From Rhizobium sp. Pop5 (GTDB taxonomy: Bacteria > Pseudomonadota > Alphaproteobacteria > Rhizobiales > Rhizobiaceae), in contig NZ_CP099402.1 of assembly GCF_024721175.1 (NCBI RefSeq), positions 887,563 through 951,562 of the forward strand: a stretch of 64,000 nt of DNA. The letters are read 5' to 3'. Each line of letters opens with the position of its first letter. Position 1 is the first letter of the stretch. This document shows, in pieces, positions 27,245-35,768 of the stretch. The notes under the pieces are model-generated. The model searched no databases. It had not been told where the DNA came from and saw only the letters and a program-made list of their open reading frames with translations. Both the position numbers and the translations under genes were made by a program.

Positions 27245-28102
27245 TCAGCCGAACAGGCCGTTCGGCCGCCATAGCAGCACGGCCAAGAAAATCGCGTATA
27301 TCGCAGCCAGTGTCAGGCCCGGATCGACCACAGCGGACACCCCGGCTTCCACAAGTCCAAGGATCAAGCCAGCGGCCATCGCCCCCGCGAGGTTTCCCAC
27401 ACCGCCCATGATCACCACCACGAGCGCTTTCATCGTGAGGAAAACACCGTCGGTGGGCGTGAACGGTTGATACATGGAGAGGACGACACCTCCTGCGGCT
27501 GCGAGCGCGCCGCCGACGGCGAAGGCGGAACGTGCCTGGCGTTCGTTATCGATGCCGACGAGCGGCGCGAAGCCCGGCCGCGTCGCCACCGCCCGTGTTG
27601 CCATGCCCCACCGGGTCTTCTGCATCGCCAGATAAAGGCTACCGCCGACCGCCACTGCCAGAAGCGCCCCGACCAGACGCCCGCTGGAAATTTTGGTGCC
27701 GAAAATGTCGACGGGCACTTCGAGCCAGTCATAGCCCCTGAAACCGCTGCCGAACGAAGACAGGTAGACGCCCTGGAGGAGGAACATCAGGCCGAATGTC
27801 GCGAGGATCGAATCCACCTCGAGCCTCCCTGTTTTGCGGGAGCGCCTTTCCAGCGGACGCATGATGAGGTCGTAGCAGAGATGGGAAGCGAGATAGCAGA
27901 GCGGCACGACCAGAAGGAACGCCACGAATGGGTTCAGCCCGGCGGCTGAAACCGCCAGGTAGGTCAGGAACGATCCGCCGATCACGAACTCGCCGTAAGC
28001 AAGGTTCATGATGCGGGCGACGCCATACTGTATGGTCAGACCGAGTGCCATCAGCGCGAAAGTGCCGCCCAGCACCAGTCCGACGACGAGAGTCGTGACC
28101 AT
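27245..28102 (-). CDS. Branched-chain-type ABC transporter permease (LivH family), second system
   Basis: A 285-residue LivH-type permease. It has GLVLGGTFALMALGLTIQYGVARIMNLAYGEFVIGGSFLTY at the N-terminus, the coupling loop WGMATRAVATRPGFAPLVGID, and MKALVVVIMGGVGNLAGAMAAGLILGLVE near the end. The start at 28102 has AAGGAGACTCCA in front, 17 bp after the binding-protein stop. Confidence 0.95.
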   Translation of the reverse strand: MVTTLVVGLVLGGTFALMALGLTIQYGVARIMNLAYGEFVIGGSFLTYLAVSAAGLNPFVAFLLVVPLCYLASHLCYDLIMRPLERRSRKTGRLEVDSILATFGLMFLLQGVYLSSFGSGFRGYDWLEVPVDIFGTKISSGRLVGALLAVAVGGSLYLAMQKTRWGMATRAVATRPGFAPLVGIDNERQARSAFAVGGALAAAGGVVLSMYQPFTPTDGVFLTMKALVVVIMGGVGNLAGAMAAGLILGLVEAGVSAVVDPGLTLAAIYAIFLAVLLWRPNGLFG

Positions 28103-28119
28103 TGGAGTCTCCTTTGCGC

Positions 28120-29328
28120 TTATGCCCAGGCTGGCTTTGGAATCACGGCCTTTACGGCTCCCGCACGGTCAGCGGGACCCACACCGACGAACTTTCCACC
28201 CTGCCACTGGCCGAGCAGCCAGAGGTCCGTCATCCGGTTTTTCTTGAGCTTCACATTGCCAATGATGGTCTCGAAGCTGCCGGACGCGATCTCCTCCGTC
28301 ACGGCGTCGCGGTCGAGGCCGCGCCTCTCGATCGCCTGTTGAAGGATCTGGAGGCTGGTATAGATGACCGAACTCGCCCAATAGTCCGGCGGGGTGCCGA
28401 GCAGTTTCTTGTGGCGCGCGACATAGGCCTGCATTTCCGGCCGTGAATTATCGATCCCGCCGAGGCTCATTACGCCCTCGACCTTGCCCTCGTTGATGTC
28501 CGAATAGATGGGGAAGCTCGTGCCGACCCCGGTGTAGAAGACTTTCGGATTGAACGAGTTCAAACGCGCCTGCTTGGCGATCGCGAAGCTGTCGGGCGGG
28601 TACGACAATGCCATGAACACGTCGGCGCCCGATGCGGCGACTTCGTTCAGCAGTCCAGTAAAGTCCTGCGTCCCGATGGGGTAGGACTTGTCCATCACGA
28701 TTTCGAGGCCAGCTTCCGGCAATTTGAGCCGCGCTTCCTTGACCAGTTCAATGCCGAAACCGTCAGCCACCGAGATGATCGCCAGCTTTTTGTTGGTGGC
28801 GTCGCCAGCCGCTTTCACTGCGTCGGCGAACGTGGAAGCGTACCCGCTCGCGGCTCCGAGGAACCAGAAGCTCCGCTTCCACTTCGCATGGACGTCGATC
28901 TCGTCCGGAATGAGTGACGTTCCGATGAGCTGAGGATAGCCGAAGCGGTCCATCAGCGGAGCCACCGCCAGATTGAATGCCGTTCCCCACGGCGGAAGTA
29001 TGAAGTCGACCTTGTCCTGGCGAGCCAAGCGTTCGATGCCACGAACAACCTCTTCTGTTGTCGAGCGGTCGTCATACGCGACGACCTCGATTGGAAGGCG
29101 ACTGCCGTCCGGCAGCTTCAGCCCTCCGGCCGCTTTCACGTCCGCCGCCCAAAGCTCGTAGTTCGGGATGGTCGTCGATCCTGCACCGGGCGCATTCACG
29201 CCTGTCTTGGAAACAACATAGCCGATCTTGACAGACTTCCGATCGTCGGCCGCGCGCGCCGAAAACCCAGCCGCAAGGACGGCCGCCGATCCTGCTCCCG
29301 CGAGTATACTGCGTCTTGTCAGTCTCAT
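28120..29328 (-). CDS. Branched-chain-type ABC transporter substrate-binding protein, second system
   Basis: A 402-residue periplasmic binding protein. The signal sequence is Tat-like (LTRRSILAGAGSAAVLAAGFSARA). The mature part begins KSVKIGYVVSKTGVNAPGAGS and contains RLARQDKVDFILPPWGTAFNLAVAPL and DFTGLLNEVAASGADVFMALSYPPDSFA. The start at 29328 follows GAGGAAGATCACG. It is 110 bp downstream of the cupin gene and 17 bp before LivH. The ligand is unknown; the neighbours suggest an aromatic or hydroxyaromatic acid. Confidence 0.93.
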   Translation of the reverse strand: MRLTRRSILAGAGSAAVLAAGFSARAADDRKSVKIGYVVSKTGVNAPGAGSTTIPNYELWAADVKAAGGLKLPDGSRLPIEVVAYDDRSTTEEVVRGIERLARQDKVDFILPPWGTAFNLAVAPLMDRFGYPQLIGTSLIPDEIDVHAKWKRSFWFLGAASGYASTFADAVKAAGDATNKKLAIISVADGFGIELVKEARLKLPEAGLEIVMDKSYPIGTQDFTGLLNEVAASGADVFMALSYPPDSFAIAKQARLNSFNPKVFYTGVGTSFPIYSDINEGKVEGVMSLGGIDNSRPEMQAYVARHKKLLGTPPDYWASSVIYTSLQILQQAIERRGLDRDAVTEEIASGSFETIIGNVKLKKNRMTDLWLLGQWQGGKFVGVGPADRAGAVKAVIPKPAWA

Positions 29329-29438
29329 CGTGATCTTCCTCCTCAAAGGATACCGAGCCGAATGCGGACATGCCTCGTCGTTCGGCAAGCCTAATCGGCC
29401 GACCGCGCTGTCATGTCAGAATCTTCGAGACGCCGCCG

Positions 29439-29972
29439 CTAGTGGGCGCCGAGCAGGACGACCGCGATGGTAGCGGGCTTGTCGTTCGGATTGCGCCAGC
29501 CATGTCGGGCACCGTGCTGCACGAACGTGTCGCCGGGCTTCAACTCGACGATCACGCCATCGTCAAGTTCAAGGCTGATCCGGCCGTCGAGTACCACGCC
29601 GTAGTCCAGCGTCGGCGTCTTGTGCATGCCGGGATTTTCCATTTCGAACGTCTCTGCGATCCCGGGCGCTGCTGTGAGGTGCTCGGGGCCGGCGAGTTCA
29701 GGTTTGAAGTCATGCGACATAAAGACGGCGTCCGGGGGGAACGTGATCAACATGAAGGTCGACCCTCCGGGCGGCTGGAGCAACGTGCCTTCAGCTGCCA
29801 TCGGGTCCGTGCCATTGTACGGTACCGAGGGAACCTCGGACGTCGTCCAGATCGGAGCCGATACAAAGCCCGGCGTATGTTGGAGTGCCATTTCCCTGGG
29901 CGAAGGCCCGTCGCTAATGACCACTGCTTTGCCGGCGGCGTTCTCGCCGAGGACGACACGTCTGACTGTCAT
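29439..29972 (-). CDS. Cupin-domain protein, paralogue of the 3619 cupin
   Basis: A 177-residue cupin. It shares FPPDAVFMSHDF, TPTLDYGVVLDGRISLEL and DTFVQHGARHGWRNPNDKPATIAVVLLGAH with the protein at 3619-4212. The start at 29972 (MTVRRVVLGE) has GGGAGGTTTTC in front. It lies between the MDR dehydrogenase and the binding protein. The pairing of this cupin with a Liv-type importer in both cassettes suggests a conserved, undefined role such as pathway isomerase, metal-dependent enzyme or sensor. Confidence 0.85.
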   Translation of the reverse strand: MTVRRVVLGENAAGKAVVISDGPSPREMALQHTPGFVSAPIWTTSEVPSVPYNGTDPMAAEGTLLQPPGGSTFMLITFPPDAVFMSHDFKPELAGPEHLTAAPGIAETFEMENPGMHKTPTLDYGVVLDGRISLELDDGVIVELKPGDTFVQHGARHGWRNPNDKPATIAVVLLGAH

Positions 29973-30034
29973 GAAAACCTCCCGCATGACATTAAAAGCA
30001 AATGGCCTCCCGGTTTTCCGGCAAGCCCCGGTAT

Positions 30035-31150
30035 TTAGGGATGGATCACGTAGTTGGAGAAGCCACCATGACGTTGCGCTATACCCGAGATCGCCTTGTT
30101 GACCTCTGCCAGTGGATAGCAGTGGGTCTCAAGGATGGAGAAGTCTGCCACGCCGGACGCCACCATGTCCGCCATCTCCTGCCCTTCCTGGGCCGTGAAC
30201 CATGCCGACCCGTAGAGCCTCTGATTGTGGTCCATCAGCCAGTGGACATCGATCGGGATTTCCCCGGCGACAGCGCCGATGTCCACGGCGACACCGCCAC
30301 GGCGCAGGCCGCGCAGGCCCTGGAGGAAAGTCTCCTGTTTGGCACCGGGACCAAGGCAATCGATAAAGGCATCCACCCCTTCCCCGTCGGTATGAGCAAG
30401 CGCAAAGTCGGTTACGCTGCCTTCGTCGATGGAAAAGACTTCGATCCGGTTGGGCGCAAGTGCCTTGATTTCCTCAAGGAGCTTCTTGTCGCGGCCAGTA
30501 CCAAGGATCTTGTTCACCCCAAGAGCGAGCCCGAACACCGCCGCACCAATCCCCAGCGTGCCGCTGATACCGTTCACTAGGATGGTGTCACCAGGTCCCG
30601 CCTTGACCTTCTTGAGAGCCGAATAGGCCGTTCCCATGTAGCCCAGACGCGCAGCCTGGTCGAATGTCATGTTGTCGGGAATGGTCACGATCGCGGAAGC
30701 GGGGGCAACCATATATTCGCTGAGGCCCCCAATTGGATAGTCGTCGAACGTCTGCAGCGCCTCCGTGCTGAAGCCGAAATAGCCTTGGAAAGCATAGTGG
30801 CGGCAGGAAATATGATCTCCGTGACGGCAATGACGGCAAGTCCCGCAGCTGCGACCGGGATTGACATAGACGCGGTCACCCGGCTTGAGGCTGCGGACGC
30901 CGCTGCCAACGGCCGCGATTTCACCGGCGGGATCGAGGCCGAATACCGCAGGAAGCGGTGGCTGCGGCATATGCGGGAACCATGTCGGCCAATTGGCAAG
31001 AATGTTGTGCAGATTGGGCACGATACCGCAGGCTCTCACTCGGACAAGAACATCCATGTCGCCAGGTTTCGGCATCTCCAGCATTTCGATCCTCATTGCG
31101 TCACCGACCGCATGCATGCGCGCAGCCGTCATCGTTGTGGGGATATTCAT
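30035..31150 (-). CDS. MDR-superfamily alcohol dehydrogenase with altered catalytic zinc site
   Basis: A 371-residue medium-chain dehydrogenase. The structural zinc lobe is intact (Cys102, 105, 108, 116 in CGTCRHCRHGDHISC). Cys41 of the catalytic site is present, but the usual GHE motif at about residues 71-73 reads GLD (VFGLDPAGEIAAVG), so the zinc-binding His is lost. The cofactor loop is NGISGTLGIG rather than GxGxxG. It may use zinc differently or act as a reductase. The start at 31150 has GAGGAAAGCA. It is the first gene of the second cassette's minus-strand operon, downstream of TTCGAA-type sites. Confidence 0.87.
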   Translation of the reverse strand: MNIPTTMTAARMHAVGDAMRIEMLEMPKPGDMDVLVRVRACGIVPNLHNILANWPTWFPHMPQPPLPAVFGLDPAGEIAAVGSGVRSLKPGDRVYVNPGRSCGTCRHCRHGDHISCRHYAFQGYFGFSTEALQTFDDYPIGGLSEYMVAPASAIVTIPDNMTFDQAARLGYMGTAYSALKKVKAGPGDTILVNGISGTLGIGAAVFGLALGVNKILGTGRDKKLLEEIKALAPNRIEVFSIDEGSVTDFALAHTDGEGVDAFIDCLGPGAKQETFLQGLRGLRRGGVAVDIGAVAGEIPIDVHWLMDHNQRLYGSAWFTAQEGQEMADMVASGVADFSILETHCYPLAEVNKAISGIAQRHGGFSNYVIHP

Positions 31151-31220
31151 TGCTTTCCTCCGATTGCTAAAATCGCCAGCCCTCCAGCTGGCGCCGCCAT
31201 ACGGAGAGAGCTACTACAAT

Positions 31221-31504
31221 AATTTCGAAATTTCAAGCGATTTCGTAAATATCATTTCTCGTCCGATATGGCCGGGATCGAACTGCCAGTGGCGCCAGGC
31301 ATCCAGACGACCGGTGCGGCACCGGCCTGCCCCGCGTTGGGAGCATAATATTGGCGGAGCTTCAAACTTCTGCACCATCGACGGATTTGCCGCGACCGGT
31401 CCAACGCTCAACAAAATGCGGAGCCAGCAGATGACATACTTGCCAATCGACCTCGCGATTGTTTACGATATTATATGTATTTTCGAAATTAGAGGATATT
31501 TTCG
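31221..31504. promoter_or_regulatory. Second cluster of TTCGAA-centred operator-like sites
   Basis: The divergent promoter region between the MDR gene and the FAH-family gene holds a perfect 12-bp palindrome AATTTCGAAATT (31221-31232). It also holds GATTTCGTAAAT (31239-31250), ATTTTCGAAATT (centre 31484) and ATATTTTCGAATG (centre 31503, touching the FAH start codon). A weaker GTTTACGATAT lies at about 31461. These match the elements at 15796-15905 beside the GntR gene. Confidence 0.68.
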
Positions 31505-31505
31505 A

Positions 31506-32333
31506 ATGCGATATGTAAGCTGCATCCACGACGGTGCGTCACGATATGGTTGTGTCACTGGTCATTCTGTTTGCGATCTCGGCCTGCGGACGGGCCTCCC
31601 CGACCTGAAGAGCCACATCGCATCGCATTTCGACAACCTCGGTCGGGAATCCGATCTCAAGACGGATTTCGACCTCGCCGACGTGGTGCTTCAGCCTGTA
31701 ATTCCTAATCCCGAGAAGGTCATCTGCGTGGCGATCAACTATCGTGAAAGCGATTCTCCTTCCCCGGACGAGCCTGAATACCCCGTTGTCTTCACCAGGT
31801 TCGCCAATGCCCAGACAGGTCATAACACACCGCTGCTCAAGCCAGACGTGTCTGACAAATTCGACTACGAAGGCGAACTGGCCGTCATAATAGGTCGGGC
31901 GGGCCATAAGATCGACGAATCCGACGCCCTCGCACATGTTGCAGGCTACTCGTGTTTCAACGACGGCAGCGTCCGTGATTGGCAGAAACACTCTTCCCAA
32001 TTCACGCCTGGCAAGAACTTCGTACAATCTGCCGGATTCGGACCTTGGATGGTGTCCGCCGACGAGATTCCCGATCCCTCGGGGTTGGATCTCTGGACCA
32101 GGGTAAACGGCGAACTGCGTCAGTCGACCAATACCAGACGTATGATGTTCCCCATACCGTGGCTGATCTCCTACCTCAGCCAGTTCACGAGGCTGGAACC
32201 GGGCGATGTTATCGTCACCGGCACTCCAAAAGGGTTCGGTTCCAGCCTTCAGCCGCCAAGGTTCCTTCAGGTCGGCGATGTCGTGGAAGTGGAACTCGAA
32301 GGCATTGGCGTATTGCGAAACCCTGTGGCCTAA
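31506..32333 (+). CDS. Fumarylacetoacetate hydrolase (FAH) family protein, second cassette
   Basis: A 275-residue FAH-fold enzyme with the acidic metal site Glu122/Glu124 (FDYEGELAVIIG) and Asp153 (SCFNDGSVRD). RLEPGDVIVTGTPKGFG and GDVVEVELEGIGVLRNPVA follow near the end. The long frame extends far upstream without homology; ATG 31506 is chosen as the first start before the conserved part, with AGAGG about nine bases in front. The start codon overlaps the last TTCGAA-type site, so regulator binding there would block expression directly. It probably acts on a ring-cleavage product, like the paralogue at 9713. Confidence 0.87.
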   Translation: MRYVSCIHDGASRYGCVTGHSVCDLGLRTGLPDLKSHIASHFDNLGRESDLKTDFDLADVVLQPVIPNPEKVICVAINYRESDSPSPDEPEYPVVFTRFANAQTGHNTPLLKPDVSDKFDYEGELAVIIGRAGHKIDESDALAHVAGYSCFNDGSVRDWQKHSSQFTPGKNFVQSAGFGPWMVSADEIPDPSGLDLWTRVNGELRQSTNTRRMMFPIPWLISYLSQFTRLEPGDVIVTGTPKGFGSSLQPPRFLQVGDVVEVELEGIGVLRNPVA

Positions 32334-32489
32334 GAAACGCCCCTTCGATGATTGGGAACAGTGGACGCGACGCTCTCAGTCAAAAGACGGGCAGCCGACC
32401 GACATGGCCGGGTCGCGGGGGCTTGCCGGCTAAGATGCCAGGCGCTTGTCCGGTGGTCGGTATTCTCCCACGACAGGAGATGGCATGGC

Positions 32490-33010
32490 TCTGTGTTCCA
32501 GCCGAAAGCTCGAGAGAAGTTTTCGGAGCTCAGCACTTTCGTTCACAAGACCAGCGCCCCCAGCACTCATCTGTTCGACCATGGAGCATTCTGCTGGGTG
32601 GCTTGATCCATGTGATTGACGGCCATATTAACCTCGGAAAGCCCAGTCGACTGCTCCTGCGCGACCACGGAAATTGCAGCCATGTGCCGGTTGATGTCGC
32701 GGACAAGGCTATCGATGTCCGCGAGCCCTTGGCCGGTTTGGTTTACGAGCTTGATAGGCCAATGCGGATGTCGTCTCGCTTAGGCGACGCTCGGCCTCCT
32801 CTTCGGTGCGCCTTTGATCGTCCATCCGTCTTCGATTGGTGGTCTTTCTCATACCTGCCGCCTGCTGCTACAACTCCCGCTTCTCTATCTCTGCAACGCG
32901 AAAATGCACGAGCGCTCTTGCGATCTGCCTGGCCTCGTCATCGCGCTCCATCAACGGCACCTCAGTCGTGGCATCGCCGTTCGTCAACGCTGCCAGTCCG
33001 TTCTACGAGA
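32490..33010 (-). pseudogene. Remnant of a methyl-accepting chemotaxis protein
   Basis: Minus-strand pieces in changing frames read as an MCP: the HAMP-like LTNGDATTEVPLMERDDEARQIARALVHFRVAEIEKREL followed by a stop, then RRTEEEAERRLSETTSALA. After these come KLVNQTGQGLADIDSLVRDINRHMAAISVVAQEQSTGLSEVNMAVNHMDQATQQNA and the C-terminal tail MVEQMSAGGAGLVNESAELRKLLSSFRLE. The N-terminal sensor domain and much of the methylated helix are missing, and at least one stop and two frameshifts are present. It fills most of the 32334-33292 gap. Confidence 0.83.
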
Positions 33011-33087
33011 ACTGAGCCCATTCAAGCCAGTTGCAAAATCCCACTGAAATGCCGGCAGCAACTGTTCGATGCTCTTCTTCGCATCGC

Positions 33088-33208
33088 CCGTCTTCTGGTT
33101 GATCCCGTAGCGCTTCGAAAGCGCTCTCAGGCTCTCTTCACTATTTTGTATTGCTCGACGGATTGCCACCTCTGTCGTCGTGGCGCTCCCGTGTAAAACC
33201 TGGCCCAT
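33088..33208 (-). pseudogene. N-terminal fragment of an IS481-type transposase
   Basis: MGQVLHGSATTTEVAIRRAIQNSEESLRALSKRYGINQKT matches the helix-turn-helix start of IS481-type transposases, then the frame runs into unrelated sequence. Only about 40 codons are left and no inverted repeats were found. The 75 bp between it and the MCP remnant is unassigned. Confidence 0.8.
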
Positions 33209-33292
33209 AGTGCTTCCCTCCATTCCAAGGAAAATAATGCACCATCAAATGTGCCGGGATCAAACACCTAGGGCATGAAGGCAAGCGGCCGC

Positions 33293-34192
33293 TCAGAGCG
33301 GCTGCTTTTCAATGGCGACTTCCTGATGAATGACATTCAGGAAATAGCGAACGGCAGGAGAGAGGAAGCTCCGTGACCGATGGACGATGTCGAACTGACG
33401 GCGGAGTGTGGTCGCCGGGTTTTCTAGCTCGACTATCCCTGTTGATGCCGACAGGTTCTGGCGCGACATGAAGCTCAGCAGATCAGTCTCTTCGAGAATG
33501 AAGGGCGCGGCAACAAGAGGCGTTGCAGTAACTGCAGCATCTGGAGCTGGGTACCCCGCAGCAATGAATACCTGCTCAAGCCACTGTCGTGTCGAGACAG
33601 CAGGCGTCGGCAAGACCCATGCAAATCTCGACATTGCCGCCAGAGTGGGTTCCTCATGAACTAGCGGATGGTCTTTACTCGCGACGACTACGACGGTGTC
33701 GCTCAAAAGCGGCGCTGAAACAATCCATCCGTCGGCTTCAACAGGACGTCCGGGACGGACAATGATGTCGATCGAACCGGCCTTGAGAGCGTCCTCCAAC
33801 ACGTCATCCATCGCGGTGCGGATTAGCAAATGAAGGTCCGGCGCCTTTTCCCGCAATGTGCGGCAAACGCGCGGAAGAAAAAATTGAGCGATCGACGCCG
33901 AACAGCCGACGCGCACCGTTCCTGCGATCCCCTTGCGAAATGACGAGACCTGAGTGCGGATATCCTCAAGGTCATGCGCCAGCAACTGATACCGCTCCTG
34001 CAGGAGTTCACCGGCTTCGGTTAGGACGATGCCGCGCCCTGCCCTGTCGAAGAGCGCAACACCATAGGCATCTTCCAACCGCTGGATGCACTTCGACAGG
34101 GCAGGCTGCGACAGGTTCAGTGCCTCGGCTGCGCGCCCGAGATGGCCGAACTCGGCAACCTTGAGGAAGTAGCGAAGGTCGCGAAGGTCCAT
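33293..34192 (-). CDS. LysR-family transcriptional regulator
   Basis: A 299-residue LysR regulator with a canonical N-terminal HTH (MDLRDLRYFLKVAEFGHLGRAAEALNLSQPALSKCIQRLEDAYGVALFDR). The effector domain follows (VRVGCSASIAQFFLPRV, IDIIVRPGRP). Its length is typical. It is divergent from the CitMHS-dehydrogenase-aldolase operon at 34380, its probable target. A 10-bp palindrome ATTCGCGAAT lies between them, 30 bp upstream of this start. Confidence 0.93.
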   Translation of the reverse strand: MDLRDLRYFLKVAEFGHLGRAAEALNLSQPALSKCIQRLEDAYGVALFDRAGRGIVLTEAGELLQERYQLLAHDLEDIRTQVSSFRKGIAGTVRVGCSASIAQFFLPRVCRTLREKAPDLHLLIRTAMDDVLEDALKAGSIDIIVRPGRPVEADGWIVSAPLLSDTVVVVASKDHPLVHEEPTLAAMSRFAWVLPTPAVSTRQWLEQVFIAAGYPAPDAAVTATPLVAAPFILEETDLLSFMSRQNLSASTGIVELENPATTLRRQFDIVHRSRSFLSPAVRYFLNVIHQEVAIEKQPL

Positions 34193-34221
34193 TGATTACC
34201 CAGAGTTATGAAAGGTTGAAA

Positions 34222-34231
34222 ATTCGCGAAT
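34222..34231. promoter_or_regulatory. Palindrome in a divergent LysR promoter region
   Basis: ATTCGCGAAT is a perfect 10-bp palindrome located between the LysR gene and the CitMHS operon. Position suggests an autoregulatory or activator site; no T-N11-A arrangement was confirmed. Confidence 0.35.
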
Positions 34232-34379
34232 AGACTTGCGGAGCCGCTGGGTCAATAAGCAGTCCCGGTTTTCGGCAATCTGCCACAACGAGCAGATCGA
34301 GAACATTTTTTTATTGGTCGCCGGGAGGAACCGTTGCGGCCCCGCTTACAGTGACGGCAAGCGCCGTCGGGAGGACCTT

Positions 34380-35739
34380 GTGATCGCCAGTCTCGGCTAT
34401 CTGATGATAGCGTCGTTCCTGATCTCCGTGATCAGAAAGCATATTTCCGTTTTTGCCGGGCTCATCGGCGTGTCTATTGTCTTCGGCGGCGCTTCGGCGC
34501 TCTGGACCACCGGATCGATCGATCCGATCTTCGGCTGGTTCCGCGACGGGCTTTTCTACACCGTCAACGATGCAGGCAAAGTCAACCTCGGCACCATCAA
34601 CCCGACAATCATGATCCTTTTCGCGATTATGTATTTCAGCATCATGATGAATGTCGGGCTGTTCGACCCTCTCTGCACATTCCTTATCCGCCGCGCCAAG
34701 GGCGATCCTCTCAAGATCCTGATGGTCACGGTTTTCGTGACATCGGTGGTGACGCTCGACGGCGACGGCACAACGACCATCCTGATCATCACCAGCACGT
34801 TCGCGCCGCTCTTCCGCCGCATGAACATGAAGCTTTCAAACCTGGCAATGCTGATCATCCTGCCAACCGGTCTCGGCAACTGTCTGCCGTGGGGCGGCCC
34901 GCTCGTGCGTGCTGCGGCCGTTCTGAAGGTCGAGGTCAACGAACTCTTCATTCAGATCCTGCCGATCCTTGCCGTATCGCTCGTCTACATTTTCTTCCTT
35001 GCCTATTTCATGGGCCAGAAGGAGCGCAGGCGGCTTGGATTCGATTCTGAAGGCTGCGGACCAGATCGACCGTCAGCAGATCGAAGAGATGGTCAATGTC
35101 ATCCTCGACAATGACAAGGAGCTGAAGCGCCCGCGGCTCTTTCTGTTCAATCTGGCCCTGACCGTCGCAACACTGGTCGCCGTCCTGATGGGCTGGGTCG
35201 GCGGAGCACTTGCCTTCACCATCGCCACTGCGGTCGCGCTCGCCGTCAACTACACGGCCGCCGAACAGCGCGAGCGCATCACGGCCAATGGCGGCGATGC
35301 GATTGCCGTGACATCGATCATCATTGCGGCCGGCTTCTTCCTCGGCGTCCTCAGCGGCAGCGGTATGTCGACGGCTATCGCCGAGACGCTGACGCATCTC
35401 ATTCCGGAATCGCTTGGCAGCCACGTCGGCATCATCTTCGCACTGGTCGGCGCGATCGCCTGCTACGCGCTTCCGATCGATGCCTACTATTTCGGCATCC
35501 TTCCGGTCATCGCACCGATCGGCGCCAAATACGGCCTAACTCCGCATGAAGTCGGCATGGCTTCCTTCATGGGTCAGGCCATCCGCTACGGCTCGCCGAC
35601 GGTTGCCTGGCTCTTCCTTCTGATGGACCGCACCGAGATGTCGTTCGCCGACTATCAGAAGGAATTCTTCAAATATTCGATCCCGATGTTCGTCATTTTC
35701 ATCGTGGTCGCAATCGTGACTGGCGTTCTTCCGGTCTGA
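34380..35739 (+). pseudogene. CitMHS-family citrate/organic acid:H+ (metal) symporter, interrupted by one frameshift
   Basis: Two abutting frames together make one CitMHS carrier. The first half runs from a GTG at 34380 (GGGAGGACCTT in front) through LGYLMIASFLISVIRKHISVFAGLIG, VTLDGDGTTTILIITSTFAPLF and TGLGNCLPWGGPLVRAA to YFMGQKERRRLG. The second half, in another frame, continues KAADQIDRQQIEEMVNVILDNDKELKRPRLFLFNLAL to VTGVLPV at 35739. The whole span is 1360 nt, one more than a multiple of three, and the switch lies at about 35040-35055. It could be a true pseudogene or a sequence error, since everything else looks intact. It would import a di- or tricarboxylate. Confidence 0.85.
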
Positions 35740-35768
35740 TGCCGGAAGCATAACTCGAAGGACAATCC

